The notes: generated from the sequence alone by a model not told the origin. A DNA stretch of 6,837 nucleotides from Bacilli bacterium (GCA_017460245.1 JAFUBK010000096.1:1-6837), one strand, 5' to 3'. Positions 1 through 5,414 are shown, numbered from the stretch's first letter. A program made the numbers and translations.

Positions 1-15
1 AGGGCTAAATAGAGG

Positions 16-21
16 TATAGT
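16..21 (+). promoter_or_regulatory. possible -10 box for the cold-shock gene
   Basis: TATAGT lies 40 bases ahead of the GTG start and matches five of six positions of a sigma-A -10 box. A matching -35 box would fall at or before the window edge, so it cannot be judged. In this AT-rich DNA the match alone is weak evidence. Confidence 0.3.
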
Positions 22-40
22 AAATTTGTAAACTTAATAG

Positions 41-47
41 AAGGGAG
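41..47 (+). promoter_or_regulatory. ribosome binding site that fixes the csp start
   Basis: AAGGGAG is a strong Shine-Dalgarno sequence. It is only 2 bases from the GTG at 50 but 8 bases from the GTG at 56, which favours 56. The ATG at 48 is followed at once by TGA and cannot be the start. Confidence 0.75.
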
Positions 48-55
48 ATGTGAAT

Positions 56-268
56 GTGAGAGGTAAGGTCAAGTGGTTCAATAATGAAAAAGGATTTGGT
101 TTTATTGAATATAACGATCAAGAAGATATTTTTGTTCATTATTCAGCCATACTTTCAGAAGGTTATAAAACGTTGGTTGAAGGTCAATATGTTGAATTTG
201 ATCTAGTTAGAACTGACAAAGGACTTCAGGCAAAAAATGTCGTTGAAATTAAAACTGCACTTGTGTAG
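56..268 (+). CDS. csp: cold-shock protein, CspA family
   Basis: A 70-aa single-domain cold-shock protein, the usual size for the family. These small five-stranded OB-fold proteins bind single-stranded RNA and DNA in the cytoplasm and act as RNA chaperones. The nucleic-acid binding motifs are plain: RNP1 as KGFGFI at residues 12-17 and RNP2 as IFVH at residues 25-28, with the conserved KVKWF at residues 4-8. I chose the GTG at 56 over the in-frame GTG at 50. It has the better ribosome binding site spacing and gives an M-x-G-K-V-K-W-F start typical of the family. It stands alone upstream of hpf, which has its own promoter about 30 bases after the csp stop. No clear terminator hairpin follows, only a T-rich stretch, so some read-through into hpf is possible. 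The paralogue (A, B, C or D) cannot be assigned. Confidence 0.95.
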   Translation: MRGKVKWFNNEKGFGFIEYNDQEDIFVHYSAILSEGYKTLVEGQYVEFDLVRTDKGLQAKNVVEIKTALV

Positions 269-274
269 TTTTTC

Positions 275-303
275 TTTATTTATAAAACGATTTATGCTAT
301 AAT
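275..303 (+). promoter_or_regulatory. hpf promoter, extended -10
   Basis: TGCTATAAT at 295-303 is a perfect extended -10 element (TGn plus TATAAT). The -35 region 17 bases upstream (TTTATT, 275-280) is poor, which is common when the extended -10 is strong. Transcription would start near 310, leaving a leader of about 13 bases that is little more than the AAGGTGAT ribosome binding site (312-319). Confidence 0.65.
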
Positions 304-322
304 ATAGACGGAAGGTGATAAT

Positions 323-856
323 ATGGAATACAAAATTAGTGGAAAGAAAGTGAAAATCACAGATGACATCAAGAATTATGTTGAAACAAAACTAGGGAAA
401 CTTGACAAATATTTTGAAAATCCTGAACAATTTATGGCAACAGTTATGATAAAAACTGATGGGCCTAACCAGGTGGTTGAAGTTACCATTCCGGCCAAAA
501 GAATGATTTTACGTGCAGAAGAAACAAATAAAGAAGTTTTTGCTGCCATCGATTTAGTTTTAGACAAATTAGAAAGACAAATCCGAAAAAATAAAACTCG
601 TATGAGTAAAAAAGCAAACAAAGATAAAGTAGTTGGATTAACAATAGACTTTGAGGTAGAAAAAGAAGAAAAAGATACAACAAAAATTGTTAAACGTAAA
701 GATATTGAATTAAAACCTATGAGTGAAGAAGAAGCAATTTTACAAATGAATTTAATAGATCATGATTTTTTCTTGTTTAGAAACTCAAAAAGCGGGGAAA
801 TAGAAGTTATTTATAAGCGTAAGGACGGAAATTATGGTTTAATTAAAGAAAAATAA
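323..856 (+). CDS. hpf: long-form ribosome hibernation promoting factor
   Basis: A 177-aa protein with the two-domain layout of long HPF. Residues 1 to about 100 form the S30AE/YfiA domain, starting MEYKISGKKVKITDDIKNYV, which binds the 30S decoding centre. A charged linker follows at about 100-120. The C-terminal domain at about 121-177 ends in the family signature VIYKRKDGNYGLI. In Bacillota this tail dimerises and joins two 70S ribosomes into an inactive 100S particle in stationary phase or stress; that role is known for the family, not shown here. The ATG at 323 follows AAGGTGAT at a suitable distance. The gene lies directly before secA, the same order as yvyD/hpf-secA in Bacillus subtilis. 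It has its own extended -10 promoter and its own terminator overlapping the stop codon, so it is probably a single-gene transcript. Length and motifs are normal. Confidence 0.96.
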   Translation: MEYKISGKKVKITDDIKNYVETKLGKLDKYFENPEQFMATVMIKTDGPNQVVEVTIPAKRMILRAEETNKEVFAAIDLVLDKLERQIRKNKTRMSKKANKDKVVGLTIDFEVEKEEKDTTKIVKRKDIELKPMSEEEAILQMNLIDHDFFLFRNSKSGEIEVIYKRKDGNYGLIKEK

Positions 857-875
857 GACTTTTAGTCTTTTTTTT
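855..875 (+). terminator. rho-independent terminator of hpf
   Basis: AAGACT (855-860) pairs with AGTCTT (864-869) around a 3-base TTT loop, and a run of T follows to 875. The stem starts inside the TAA stop codon of hpf. The stem is only 6 bp with two G-C pairs, so termination may be partial. Confidence 0.7.
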
Positions 876-887
876 CTTACATATTTT

Positions 888-896
888 TGATAAAAT
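888..896 (+). promoter_or_regulatory. probable secA promoter, extended -10
   Basis: TGATAAAAT is an extended -10 element with one mismatch to TATAAT. The -35 position falls in the T-run of the hpf terminator and has no recognisable box. The predicted transcript start is near 903, giving a leader of about 20 bases before the ATT start of secA. Confidence 0.5.
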
Positions 897-909
897 AGTT
901 ATATGACCG

Positions 910-915
910 AAAGGA
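910..915 (+). promoter_or_regulatory. ribosome binding site pointing to the ATT start of secA
   Basis: AAAGGA is followed by a 7-base spacer and then ATT at 923. With the next bases it reads AAAGGATGAT, close to the full anti-16S complement with two bases missing. No ribosome binding site of this quality precedes the TTG at 1004, which is the first conventional in-frame start. Confidence 0.75.
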
Positions 916-922
916 TGATTAC

Positions 923-3415
923 ATTCAATTTTTTAAAAAAATATTTGATCACGAATATAAAGAATTAGATCGTTTTAAAAAAATCGCCGACGAAGTAGAA
1001 AGTTTGGATAGCCAAATGGCAAAACTTTCTGATAAAGAATTAAAAGCTAAAACAAAAGAGTTTCAAGAACGTATAAAAGAAGGACAAACAGTTGAAGATA
1101 TATTGGTAGAAGCTTTTGCCGTTGCAAGAGAAGCGGCTTATCGTGTAATCGGTGAAAAACCATATTATGTCCAAATAATTGGTGGCTTATGTATTCACTA
1201 CGGAAATATAGCAGAAATGAAAACAGGAGAAGGAAAAACCTTAACTTCTGTTCTACCAGCTTATGCTAATGCTTTAACTGGAGAGGGCGTCCATATAATC
1301 ACCGTTAACGAATATCTAGCAGGACGTGACGCTGATTGGATGGGTGAAATCTATCGTTTTCTAGGTCTAACCGTAGGAATTAACTACCGTGACTACTCGT
1401 CAACCGAAAAAAGAGAAGCATATAACTGTGACATTATGTATTCAACCAATAATGAAATAGGTTTTGACTACTTGAGAGATAATATGGTAGTAAAGGCTGA
1501 AGATAGAGTTCAAAGACCATTAAACTTTGTTATTATAGATGAGGTAGACTCAGTCTTAATAGATGAATCAAGGACTCCTTTAATAATTTCAGGTGGAAAA
1601 ATGCAATCAGCTAATTTATATATCCAAGCTGATAAATTTGTTAAAACACTAAAAGAAAACAAAGGATATATTTATGACGAAAAAACAAAATCAGTATCTT
1701 TAGATAATGAAGGTATGGCAAAAGCCGAAAAATATTTTAATTTAGAAAACTTATACGATATCGAGCACACTACTCTAGTTCACTTTATAAATCAATCATT
1801 ACGTGCAAATTACAGTATGAAAAGAGATTTTGATTACGTAGTTCAAGATGGAAAAATAATAATAGTAGATCAATTTACCGGACGTTTAATGCCAGGAAGA
1901 AGCTTCTCAGAAGGACTTCACCAAGCAATAGAAGCCAAAGAAGGCGTGGAAATACAAGAAGAAACAAAAACGCTTGCCACTATCACCTTCCAAAATTTAT
2001 TTAGAATGTATAAAAAGCTATCAGGAATGACCGGTACAGCAAAAACTGAAGAAGAAGAATTCAGAGACATTTATAACATGTATGTTATCCAAATACCAAC
2101 AAACAAACCAGTCGCAAGACAAGACTTTGGAGATTTAATCTTCGCGACCGCTGAAGGTAAATACAAAGCCATTGTCAAAGAAATAAAAGAAAGACATGCT
2201 AAAGGACAACCAGTACTAGTAGGTACCATTGCCGTAGAAAACAGTGAACTATTAAGTTCAATGCTTAAAAAAGAAAAAATACCACATGAAGTATTAAACG
2301 CTAAAAACAACGCAAGAGAAGCCGAAATTATTGCTAAAGCCGGACAAAAAGGCGCTGTAACAATCGCAACCAATATGGCCGGACGTGGTACCGACATCAA
2401 ACTAGGTGAAGGCGTAAAAGAATTAGGCGGACTATGTGTTCTTGGAACCGAAAGACACGAGTCAAGACGTATAGATAACCAATTAAGAGGACGTTCTGGA
2501 CGTCAAGGAGATCCAGGAATGACTCAGTTTTGTGTTTCATTTGAAGATGAATTAATGGTTCGTTTTGGAACCGATAGGGCCAAAATGATGCTACAAAGAG
2601 TTGGTTTTGATGGCGAACTTTCAATAAGAAGTAAATCACTATCAAGATCTATAGAATCAGCTCAAAAAAGAGTAGAAGGAAACAATTTTGATACTCGTAA
2701 AACATTACTAGAATATGACGATGTTTTAAATAACCAACGTGGCATAATTTACGAAAAACGTAATAAAATTTTAGATAGTGAATCAATTCATGACGATGTT
2801 CTTAAAAACTTCTATAATCATATAGAAGCATATGTCAAAGACCATGTAAATGAAGATGGTACGTTAACAGGATTAGACGTTAGTGAAATACTAGAATCAG
2901 TTAACCAAAACTTACTTAGAGATCCACTGGAAGTAAAAGAATTAGATGAACTAGATGCAGACAGCCTAACAAATACAATCTATGATCAGGTAACCCAAGA
3001 ATATGAAAAACGTATGTCAGAAGTACCAGAAGAAATAAGAAATGAATTTGAAAAAGCAGTGTCACTTAAAGTAATAGATACCCATTGGATGGATCACATT
3101 AATGAAATGAGTCTTCTTAGAGAAGGAATTTATTTAAGGGGTTATGCACAAGAAAATCCATTAAGAGCCTATACAGCCGAAGGTTATGAAATGTTCGATA
3201 ATCTATTAGATATTATTGACACAGATATAACAAGATTCTTACTACACGCTGAAGTAAGACAAAACACCGAAAGAAAACAAGTGGCTAAAGGAACAGCAGT
3301 AGAAGACCCAAACAAAATTAAAAAAAGACAGCCAAAAAGAACACAAAAAATAGGACGTAATGACCCATGTCCATGTGGATCGGGAAAGAAATATAAGCAG
3401 TGCCACGGTAAATAA
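923..3415 (+). CDS. secA: SecA preprotein translocase ATPase, probable AUU start
   Basis: An 830-aa SecA, close to the 841 aa of Bacillus subtilis. It is the ATP-driven motor that pushes unfolded precursor proteins through the SecYEG channel. Visible motifs, numbered from the 923 start: Walker A with TGEGKT near 99-106, DEVD at 206-209, TPLIISG at 218-224, ATNMAGRGTDI near 482-492, and QLRGRSGRQGDPG at 520-532 holding the arginine finger. The C-terminal SEC-C zinc motif is CPCGSGKKYKQCHG, with ligands C816, C818, C827 and H828. The start is unusual. The in-frame stop at 896 and the TTG at 1004 bracket a stretch with no ATG, GTG or TTG, yet it encodes the conserved N-terminal helix (QFFKKIFDHEYKEL). 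ATT at 923 sits 7 bases after AAAGGA and aligns with the family's first residue. Alternatives are a lost base in the T6/A7 run at 929-941 or a -1 frameshift from the ATG at 915. The last 46 bases may have been supplied by an integrated element (see 3370-5078). Confidence 0.93.
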   Translation: MQFFKKIFDHEYKELDRFKKIADEVESLDSQMAKLSDKELKAKTKEFQERIKEGQTVEDILVEAFAVAREAAYRVIGEKPYYVQIIGGLCIHYGNIAEMKTGEGKTLTSVLPAYANALTGEGVHIITVNEYLAGRDADWMGEIYRFLGLTVGINYRDYSSTEKREAYNCDIMYSTNNEIGFDYLRDNMVVKAEDRVQRPLNFVIIDEVDSVLIDESRTPLIISGGKMQSANLYIQADKFVKTLKENKGYIYDEKTKSVSLDNEGMAKAEKYFNLENLYDIEHTTLVHFINQSLRANYSMKRDFDYVVQDGKIIIVDQFTGRLMPGRSFSEGLHQAIEAKEGVEIQEETKTLATITFQNLFRMYKKLSGMTGTAKTEEEEFRDIYNMYVIQIPTNKPVARQDFGDLIFATAEGKYKAIVKEIKERHAKGQPVLVGTIAVENSELLSSMLKKEKIPHEVLNAKNNAREAEIIAKAGQKGAVTIATNMAGRGTDIKLGEGVKELGGLCVLGTERHESRRIDNQLRGRSGRQGDPGMTQFCVSFEDELMVRFGTDRAKMMLQRVGFDGELSIRSKSLSRSIESAQKRVEGNNFDTRKTLLEYDDVLNNQRGIIYEKRNKILDSESIHDDVLKNFYNHIEAYVKDHVNEDGTLTGLDVSEILESVNQNLLRDPLEVKELDELDADSLTNTIYDQVTQEYEKRMSEVPEEIRNEFEKAVSLKVIDTHWMDHINEMSLLREGIYLRGYAQENPLRAYTAEGYEMFDNLLDIIDTDITRFLLHAEVRQNTERKQVAKGTAVEDPNKIKKRQPKRTQKIGRNDPCPCGSGKKYKQCHGK

Positions 3416-3441
3416 ACTCGTAAACCCGCATAAAATAAGGG
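3370..3441 (+). repeat. secA-end direct repeat, copy 1 (putative left attachment core)
   Basis: This stretch covers the codons for PCGSGKKYKQCHGK, the secA stop and the first half of its terminator. It aligns without gaps to 5079-5150; I count 56 of 72 identical bases by hand. Similarity starts abruptly at TCCATGTGG (9 identical bases) and ends with 20 identical bases, AAACCCGCATAAAATAAGGG. Upstream of TCCATGTGG the two sites are unrelated, so a crossover at or near these 9 bases is the simplest reading. The 20-base block is the alternative core. Confidence 0.8.
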
Positions 3442-3458
3442 AAAACACGAGTTTTTTC
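3414..3458 (+). terminator. rho-independent terminator of secA
   Basis: AAACTCGT (3414-3421) pairs perfectly with ACGAGTTT (3447-3454), and the T-run extends to 3457. The stem begins in the stop codon. The 25-base loop holds the sequence shared with the copy at 5131-5150 and has a CCC and a GGG that may pair inside it. Confidence 0.75.
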
Positions 3459-3459
3459 T

Positions 3460-3520
3460 TTGCTAAAAAATTGTGAAAAGCCACAAAAAATTCATTTTAG
3501 ATACCTTTTAGATACCTTTT
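3460..3520 (+). repeat. direct repeat at the left end of the element
   Basis: TTGCTAAAAAATTGTGAAAA (3460-3479) recurs at 4921-4940 with one change. In both places an arm-type tandem pair begins exactly 39 bases after the start of this block. The intervening A/T-rich bases are less conserved. The two 61-62 bp blocks flank the single gene of the element in the same orientation. Confidence 0.75.
3499..3520 (+). repeat. tandem 11-bp repeat, putative left arm-type recombinase sites
   Basis: AGATACCTTTT occurs twice back to back at 3499-3509 and 3510-3520, one helical turn apart. It lies 129 bases after the start of the secA-end core. The length, tandem layout and position resemble arm-binding sites of tyrosine integrases such as the 11-bp repeats of Tn916-like elements. 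The binding protein is not known. Confidence 0.7.
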
Positions 3521-3531
3521 CACAGGTGTTT

Positions 3532-3558
3532 TTGAAATAATAAATATTGTGATATAAT
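3532..3558 (+). promoter_or_regulatory. promoter of the 438-aa gene, extended -10
   Basis: TGATATAAT (3550-3558) is a perfect extended -10. TTGAAA at 3532-3537 is a fair -35 box with a short 15-base spacer. The promoter lies 12 bases after the arm-type repeats, so recombinase bound there could affect transcription. Ribosome binding site AGGTGA (3569-3574) precedes the ATG. Confidence 0.65.
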
Positions 3559-3578
3559 AATGAAAAGTAGGTGATTTT

Positions 3579-4895
3579 ATGGGGCTATTTGACTCGAAAT
3601 ATTTAAGAGAATATAAATCTTTAATGCAGCAAATAGATGATTTGAATGAAAAAAAAGTTAGGGGATATGATACGTTTAAAGAATATGTTTTATCAGATGA
3701 AATAATGATGTCATATTTTAGGCAACTGAAAGATTTAGAAAGAAAGTATTCAAAACTACATGTTGATAGTTTCGAGACTTTTCAAAAAAGAATATATGAA
3801 CAACTCAATGACATATATCATAAAAAGCTTAAAGAAATAAAAAATATCAAAGATAAAGAAGAACGAAATCAAAAAATGATGGAACTAAAACAAAATATTG
3901 AAGATTCGTATGGGCATTGTTGTGATCCACAACTAAATATTATTCTTAATGATATAAAAACTAAATTTGATAGTAATGAAAATATAAAAAGGAGCAAAAT
4001 TCAAAGTGAAAAAGTAGTAGATGTTTTGAGTGACAATAGCCAACGAAAACTAAAGTATTTTAATGAAGAATATAACTATTACATGAGAAGCTGTTCTTTC
4101 AATATAAGTGAAGCAATAGAATGCTTAAATAGCAATGCTTGTATAAACTGCGGTTGTATTTTAGAAACACCAATAAAAGGAAATAGAAAATGTCCAAATT
4201 GCAGTAATAAGATATATGTTAGAACAGATATGTACAGTAAGAAAAAATTAGAATTAAATGATAAAACAATCAAAGATTTTGAACAATATGATAAAAAAAT
4301 AAGAGAGATACTTTTTTTTGAAAGAATAATGAAAAAAAAAGAATTTGTTTATAATGAATATATGACAGAGTTCAAATCAATTAAAAATAAAAGTGTTAAT
4401 GTTAGAGATATTATGTGGCAATTTGCAAATAAAGTTGGAGCAGATCTTGATAATTCAGGATATAAGATTTTTATGATAGCATCTAGAAAAAATAAAAATG
4501 ATAGAGCATTAGAAAACTTTAATGCTATTAGATGTTTACAACTTGCGATACAAGAATATGTAACAATGTATGAAATTGCAAACTATGAAAACAAACCAGA
4601 AATAGCATTAGATTTACTAACCCAGATTGCTTATAGAGACGTTCAAGTTGTAGAATTAGATAAAGAAGGAGATGTCTTTAGAGAATTTACAATAGATGAT
4701 TATATAGCTCAAATACATTCAGCCCTTATAGTTGAATTTTTAGATAAAAATAACTATACAATAGATGATTTTAAAAACATATTTTTATCAACAAAGCACC
4801 CATTTATTCTTTCTAGGTTGTCAAACAACGAAACATGGAATTATATTGAAAAAGCATTGGAAAGACAAATAAAATGGAATAATCAAAACAAATAA
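3579..4895 (+). CDS. zinc-ribbon, helix-rich protein of unknown function
   Basis: I do not recognise this 438-aa protein. Residues 1-110 are rich in K, E, Q and L and look helical, probably with coiled coil (for example 75-108). A four-cysteine zinc ribbon lies in the middle, C188-x2-C191 and C205-x2-C208, with an extra C193; HCC at 113-115 could be further ligands. Residues 225-438 are again mostly helical, with many acidic and basic residues and no membrane segment or signal peptide. No integrase, nuclease, helicase or protease motif is visible. The zinc ribbon suggests contact with nucleic acid or protein, but that is inference. The ATG at 3579 follows AGGTGA with a short 4-base spacer. 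It is the only gene between the two putative attachment sites and has its own promoter, so it is the likely cargo. Its DNA is more A-rich than secA. No T-rich hairpin terminator is obvious after the stop. Confidence 0.85.
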   Translation: MGLFDSKYLREYKSLMQQIDDLNEKKVRGYDTFKEYVLSDEIMMSYFRQLKDLERKYSKLHVDSFETFQKRIYEQLNDIYHKKLKEIKNIKDKEERNQKMMELKQNIEDSYGHCCDPQLNIILNDIKTKFDSNENIKRSKIQSEKVVDVLSDNSQRKLKYFNEEYNYYMRSCSFNISEAIECLNSNACINCGCILETPIKGNRKCPNCSNKIYVRTDMYSKKKLELNDKTIKDFEQYDKKIREILFFERIMKKKEFVYNEYMTEFKSIKNKSVNVRDIMWQFANKVGADLDNSGYKIFMIASRKNKNDRALENFNAIRCLQLAIQEYVTMYEIANYENKPEIALDLLTQIAYRDVQVVELDKEGDVFREFTIDDYIAQIHSALIVEFLDKNNYTIDDFKNIFLSTKHPFILSRLSNNETWNYIEKALERQIKWNNQNK

Positions 4896-4920
4896 AATAA
4901 TATTTTATATTTTTAAAAAC

Positions 4921-4982
4921 TTGCTAAAAAATTGCGAAAAAACATTAAAAAAGTATTTTAGATACCTTTTTAGATACCTTTT
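4921..4982 (+). repeat. direct repeat at the right end of the element
   Basis: This block matches 3460-3520: TTGCTAAAAAATTGCGAAAA, then 19 less conserved bases, then the tandem AGATACCTTTT pair. I count 31 of 39 identical bases ahead of the repeats. It starts 26 bases after the stop codon of the 438-aa gene. Confidence 0.75.
4960..4982 (+). repeat. tandem 11-bp repeat, putative right arm-type recombinase sites
   Basis: AGATACCTTTT occurs at 4960-4970 and 4972-4982 with one extra T between, so the period is 12 rather than 11. The orientation is the same as the left pair. It ends 97 bases before the second secA-end core at 5079. Confidence 0.7.
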
Positions 4983-5078
4983 GAGTGATTTTTTTGAAAA
5001 TTTGTTGAAAATCTTACAAATCATTAGCATTAATTACAACTTATTCGCAAGTTATTGCTAGAAAATAGTATCACTCAG
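4983..5078 (+). other. non-coding right end of the element
   Basis: No gene is visible between the right arm repeats and the second secA-end copy. The stretch holds a small inverted repeat, AACTT/AAGTT around ATTCGC (5038-5053), and TTGCTAGAAAATAGT (5056-5070), which resembles the TTGCTAAAAAATTGT block at 3460. These could be accessory protein sites of an attachment region, but the matches are short. Confidence 0.35.
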
Positions 5079-5124
5079 TCCATGTGGCAGTGGTAAAAAA
5101 TATAAACAATGTTGTGGTAAATAA
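5062..5124 (+). pseudogene. detached SEC-C end of secA (KKYKQCCGK stop)
   Basis: The frame from 5062, after a TAG at 5059, reads a few unrelated residues and then SPCGSGKKYKQCCGK before TAA at 5122-5124. This is the C-terminal zinc motif of SecA without the rest of the gene. Similarity to secA starts at 5079. Against the intact end, seven codons differ only synonymously and one changes His to Cys, so the sequence was under selection as protein until recently or still serves as a spare end. It has no start codon or ribosome binding site and is not expected to be translated. The first cysteine of the motif is Ser here because it lies upstream of the matching block. Confidence 0.85.
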
Positions 5125-5150
5125 GTCCGCAAACCCGCATAAAATAAGGG
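5079..5150 (+). repeat. secA-end direct repeat, copy 2 (putative junction between two elements)
   Basis: Second copy of the 3370-3441 block, beginning with TCCATGTGG and ending with AAACCCGCATAAAATAAGGG. It is followed by its own terminator and, 130 bases from its start, by another tandem arm pair. It therefore matches the layout of the left end at secA rather than that of an empty chromosomal site. Confidence 0.8.
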
Positions 5151-5163
5151 ATTGCGGGTTTTT
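5132..5163 (+). terminator. rho-independent terminator after the detached secA end
   Basis: AACCCGCA (5132-5139) pairs perfectly with TGCGGGTT (5153-5160) around a 13-base loop, followed by T to 5163. An alternative pairing, TCCGCAA (5126-5132) with TTGCGGG (5152-5158), corresponds to the stem position used after secA. Confidence 0.75.
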
Positions 5164-5208
5164 CTATGATTACAATTTTTAGGTAATTATACCTCAAAAA
5201 AGGCGTTT

Positions 5209-5230
5209 AGATACGTTTTAGATACGTTTT
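5209..5230 (+). repeat. tandem 11-bp repeat, ACG variant, putative arm-type sites of a second element
   Basis: AGATACGTTTT occurs twice back to back at 5209-5219 and 5220-5230. It differs from the other two pairs only by C to G in the middle. It lies 130 bases after the second core, against 129 for the first. No partner ACG pair is seen up to the end of the window. Confidence 0.7.
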
Positions 5231-5298
5231 TTTGTTAATTAGAAACTTATTCAATCGCAATATAGTGATATTACGAACAAAGAAATGTTTAAAAAGTA

Positions 5299-5307
5299 TG
5301 ATATAAT
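5299..5307 (+). promoter_or_regulatory. extended -10 promoter upstream of the XRE gene
   Basis: TGATATAAT is a perfect extended -10 within AAAGTATGATATAAT (5293-5307). The same 15 bases occur at 6786-6800 before the last gene. The -35 region is poor. A start near 5314 gives a leader of about 100 bases containing the 5340-5370 hairpin. Confidence 0.6.
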
Positions 5308-5336
5308 GTTAATATAAATATAAATGTTAAAAGACT

Positions 5337-5370
5337 TTGACAAACTTCCAAAGACCTTTGGTAGATTTGT
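5337..5370 (+). promoter_or_regulatory. palindromic operator-like site inside a possible second promoter
   Basis: CCAAAG (5348-5353) and CTTTGG (5356-5361) form a perfect inverted repeat with a 2-base spacer, and ACAAA (5340-5344) with TTTGT (5366-5370) extend it imperfectly. A consensus -35 box, TTGACA (5337-5342), overlaps its left edge and a weak -10, TAGATT (5362-5367), its right edge, with a 19-base spacer. The site could be bound by the downstream XRE protein for self-control, or could form an RNA hairpin in the transcript from 5299. Neither is proven. Confidence 0.45.
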
Positions 5371-5403
5371 TAAGTAGTAGTTTTATATAATTGTAAGTGA
5401 AAG

Positions 5404-5409
5404 AAGGGA
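5404..5409 (+). promoter_or_regulatory. ribosome binding site fixing the XRE start
   Basis: AAGGGA sits 5 bases before the ATG at 5415. The in-frame GTG at 5397 lies upstream of it and has no ribosome binding site of its own, and the ATG at 5409 overlaps it. Confidence 0.7.
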
Positions 5410-5414
5410 TGATT

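Larger units (their letters stand above)
3370..5078 (+). mobile_element. putative 1.7-kb non-autonomous integrative element in the 3' end of secA
   Basis: The unit is bounded by two copies of the secA 3' end. From left to right it holds a replacement secA end with terminator, a tandem AGATACCTTTT pair (3499-3520), one promoter and gene (3579-4895), a second tandem AGATACCTTTT pair (4960-4982), and then the next secA-end copy at 5079. Integration into a conserved gene end with the end regenerated, and short tandem arm-type repeats inside each boundary, are known habits of tyrosine-recombinase elements. Both internal repeat pairs share the ACC form, while the pair beyond 5079 has ACG. This supports a unit ending near 5078. 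No integrase, excisionase, transposase or replication gene is present. The element is therefore either moved in trans or is a deletion remnant of a larger one. The boundaries and the class are inference. Confidence 0.6.
5125..5396 (+). other. non-coding left end of a putative second element and xre leader
   Basis: No gene is visible here. In order it holds the terminator of the detached secA end, a small inverted repeat AGGTA/TACCT around ATTA (5180-5193), the tandem AGATACGTTTT pair, an extended -10 promoter and a hairpin-forming stretch ahead of the XRE gene. Confidence 0.5.

Noticed and set aside
50..52. GTG at 50 as the cold-shock gene start
   Set aside because: It is only 2 bases from the AAGGGAG site, and the resulting N-terminus is two residues longer than the family norm.
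376..683. Antisense reading frames across hpf
   Set aside because: They are mirror frames of a well-conserved gene, with low-complexity hydrophobic translations and no ribosome binding sites.
1004..1006. TTG as the start of secA
   Set aside because: It gives a normal start codon but removes 27 residues that match the conserved SecA N-terminal helix, and no good ribosome binding site precedes it.
2071..2645. Antisense reading frames across secA
   Set aside because: They overlap the conserved ATPase motifs of secA and have no family features of their own.
3242..3484. Antisense frame across the secA end
   Set aside because: It covers conserved coding sequence plus the terminator, and its composition (F, S, L rich) is that of a shadow frame.
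4079..4273. Antisense frame inside the 438-aa gene
   Set aside because: It is the reverse of the zinc-ribbon region and has no independent start signals.
3499..5230. CRISPR array suggested by the repeated 11-bp units
   Set aside because: The units are too short, are paired back to back without spacers, and occur at three distant places.
5397..5399. GTG at 5397 as the XRE gene start
   Set aside because: It lies upstream of the ribosome binding site, and the extra residues include the site itself in translation.
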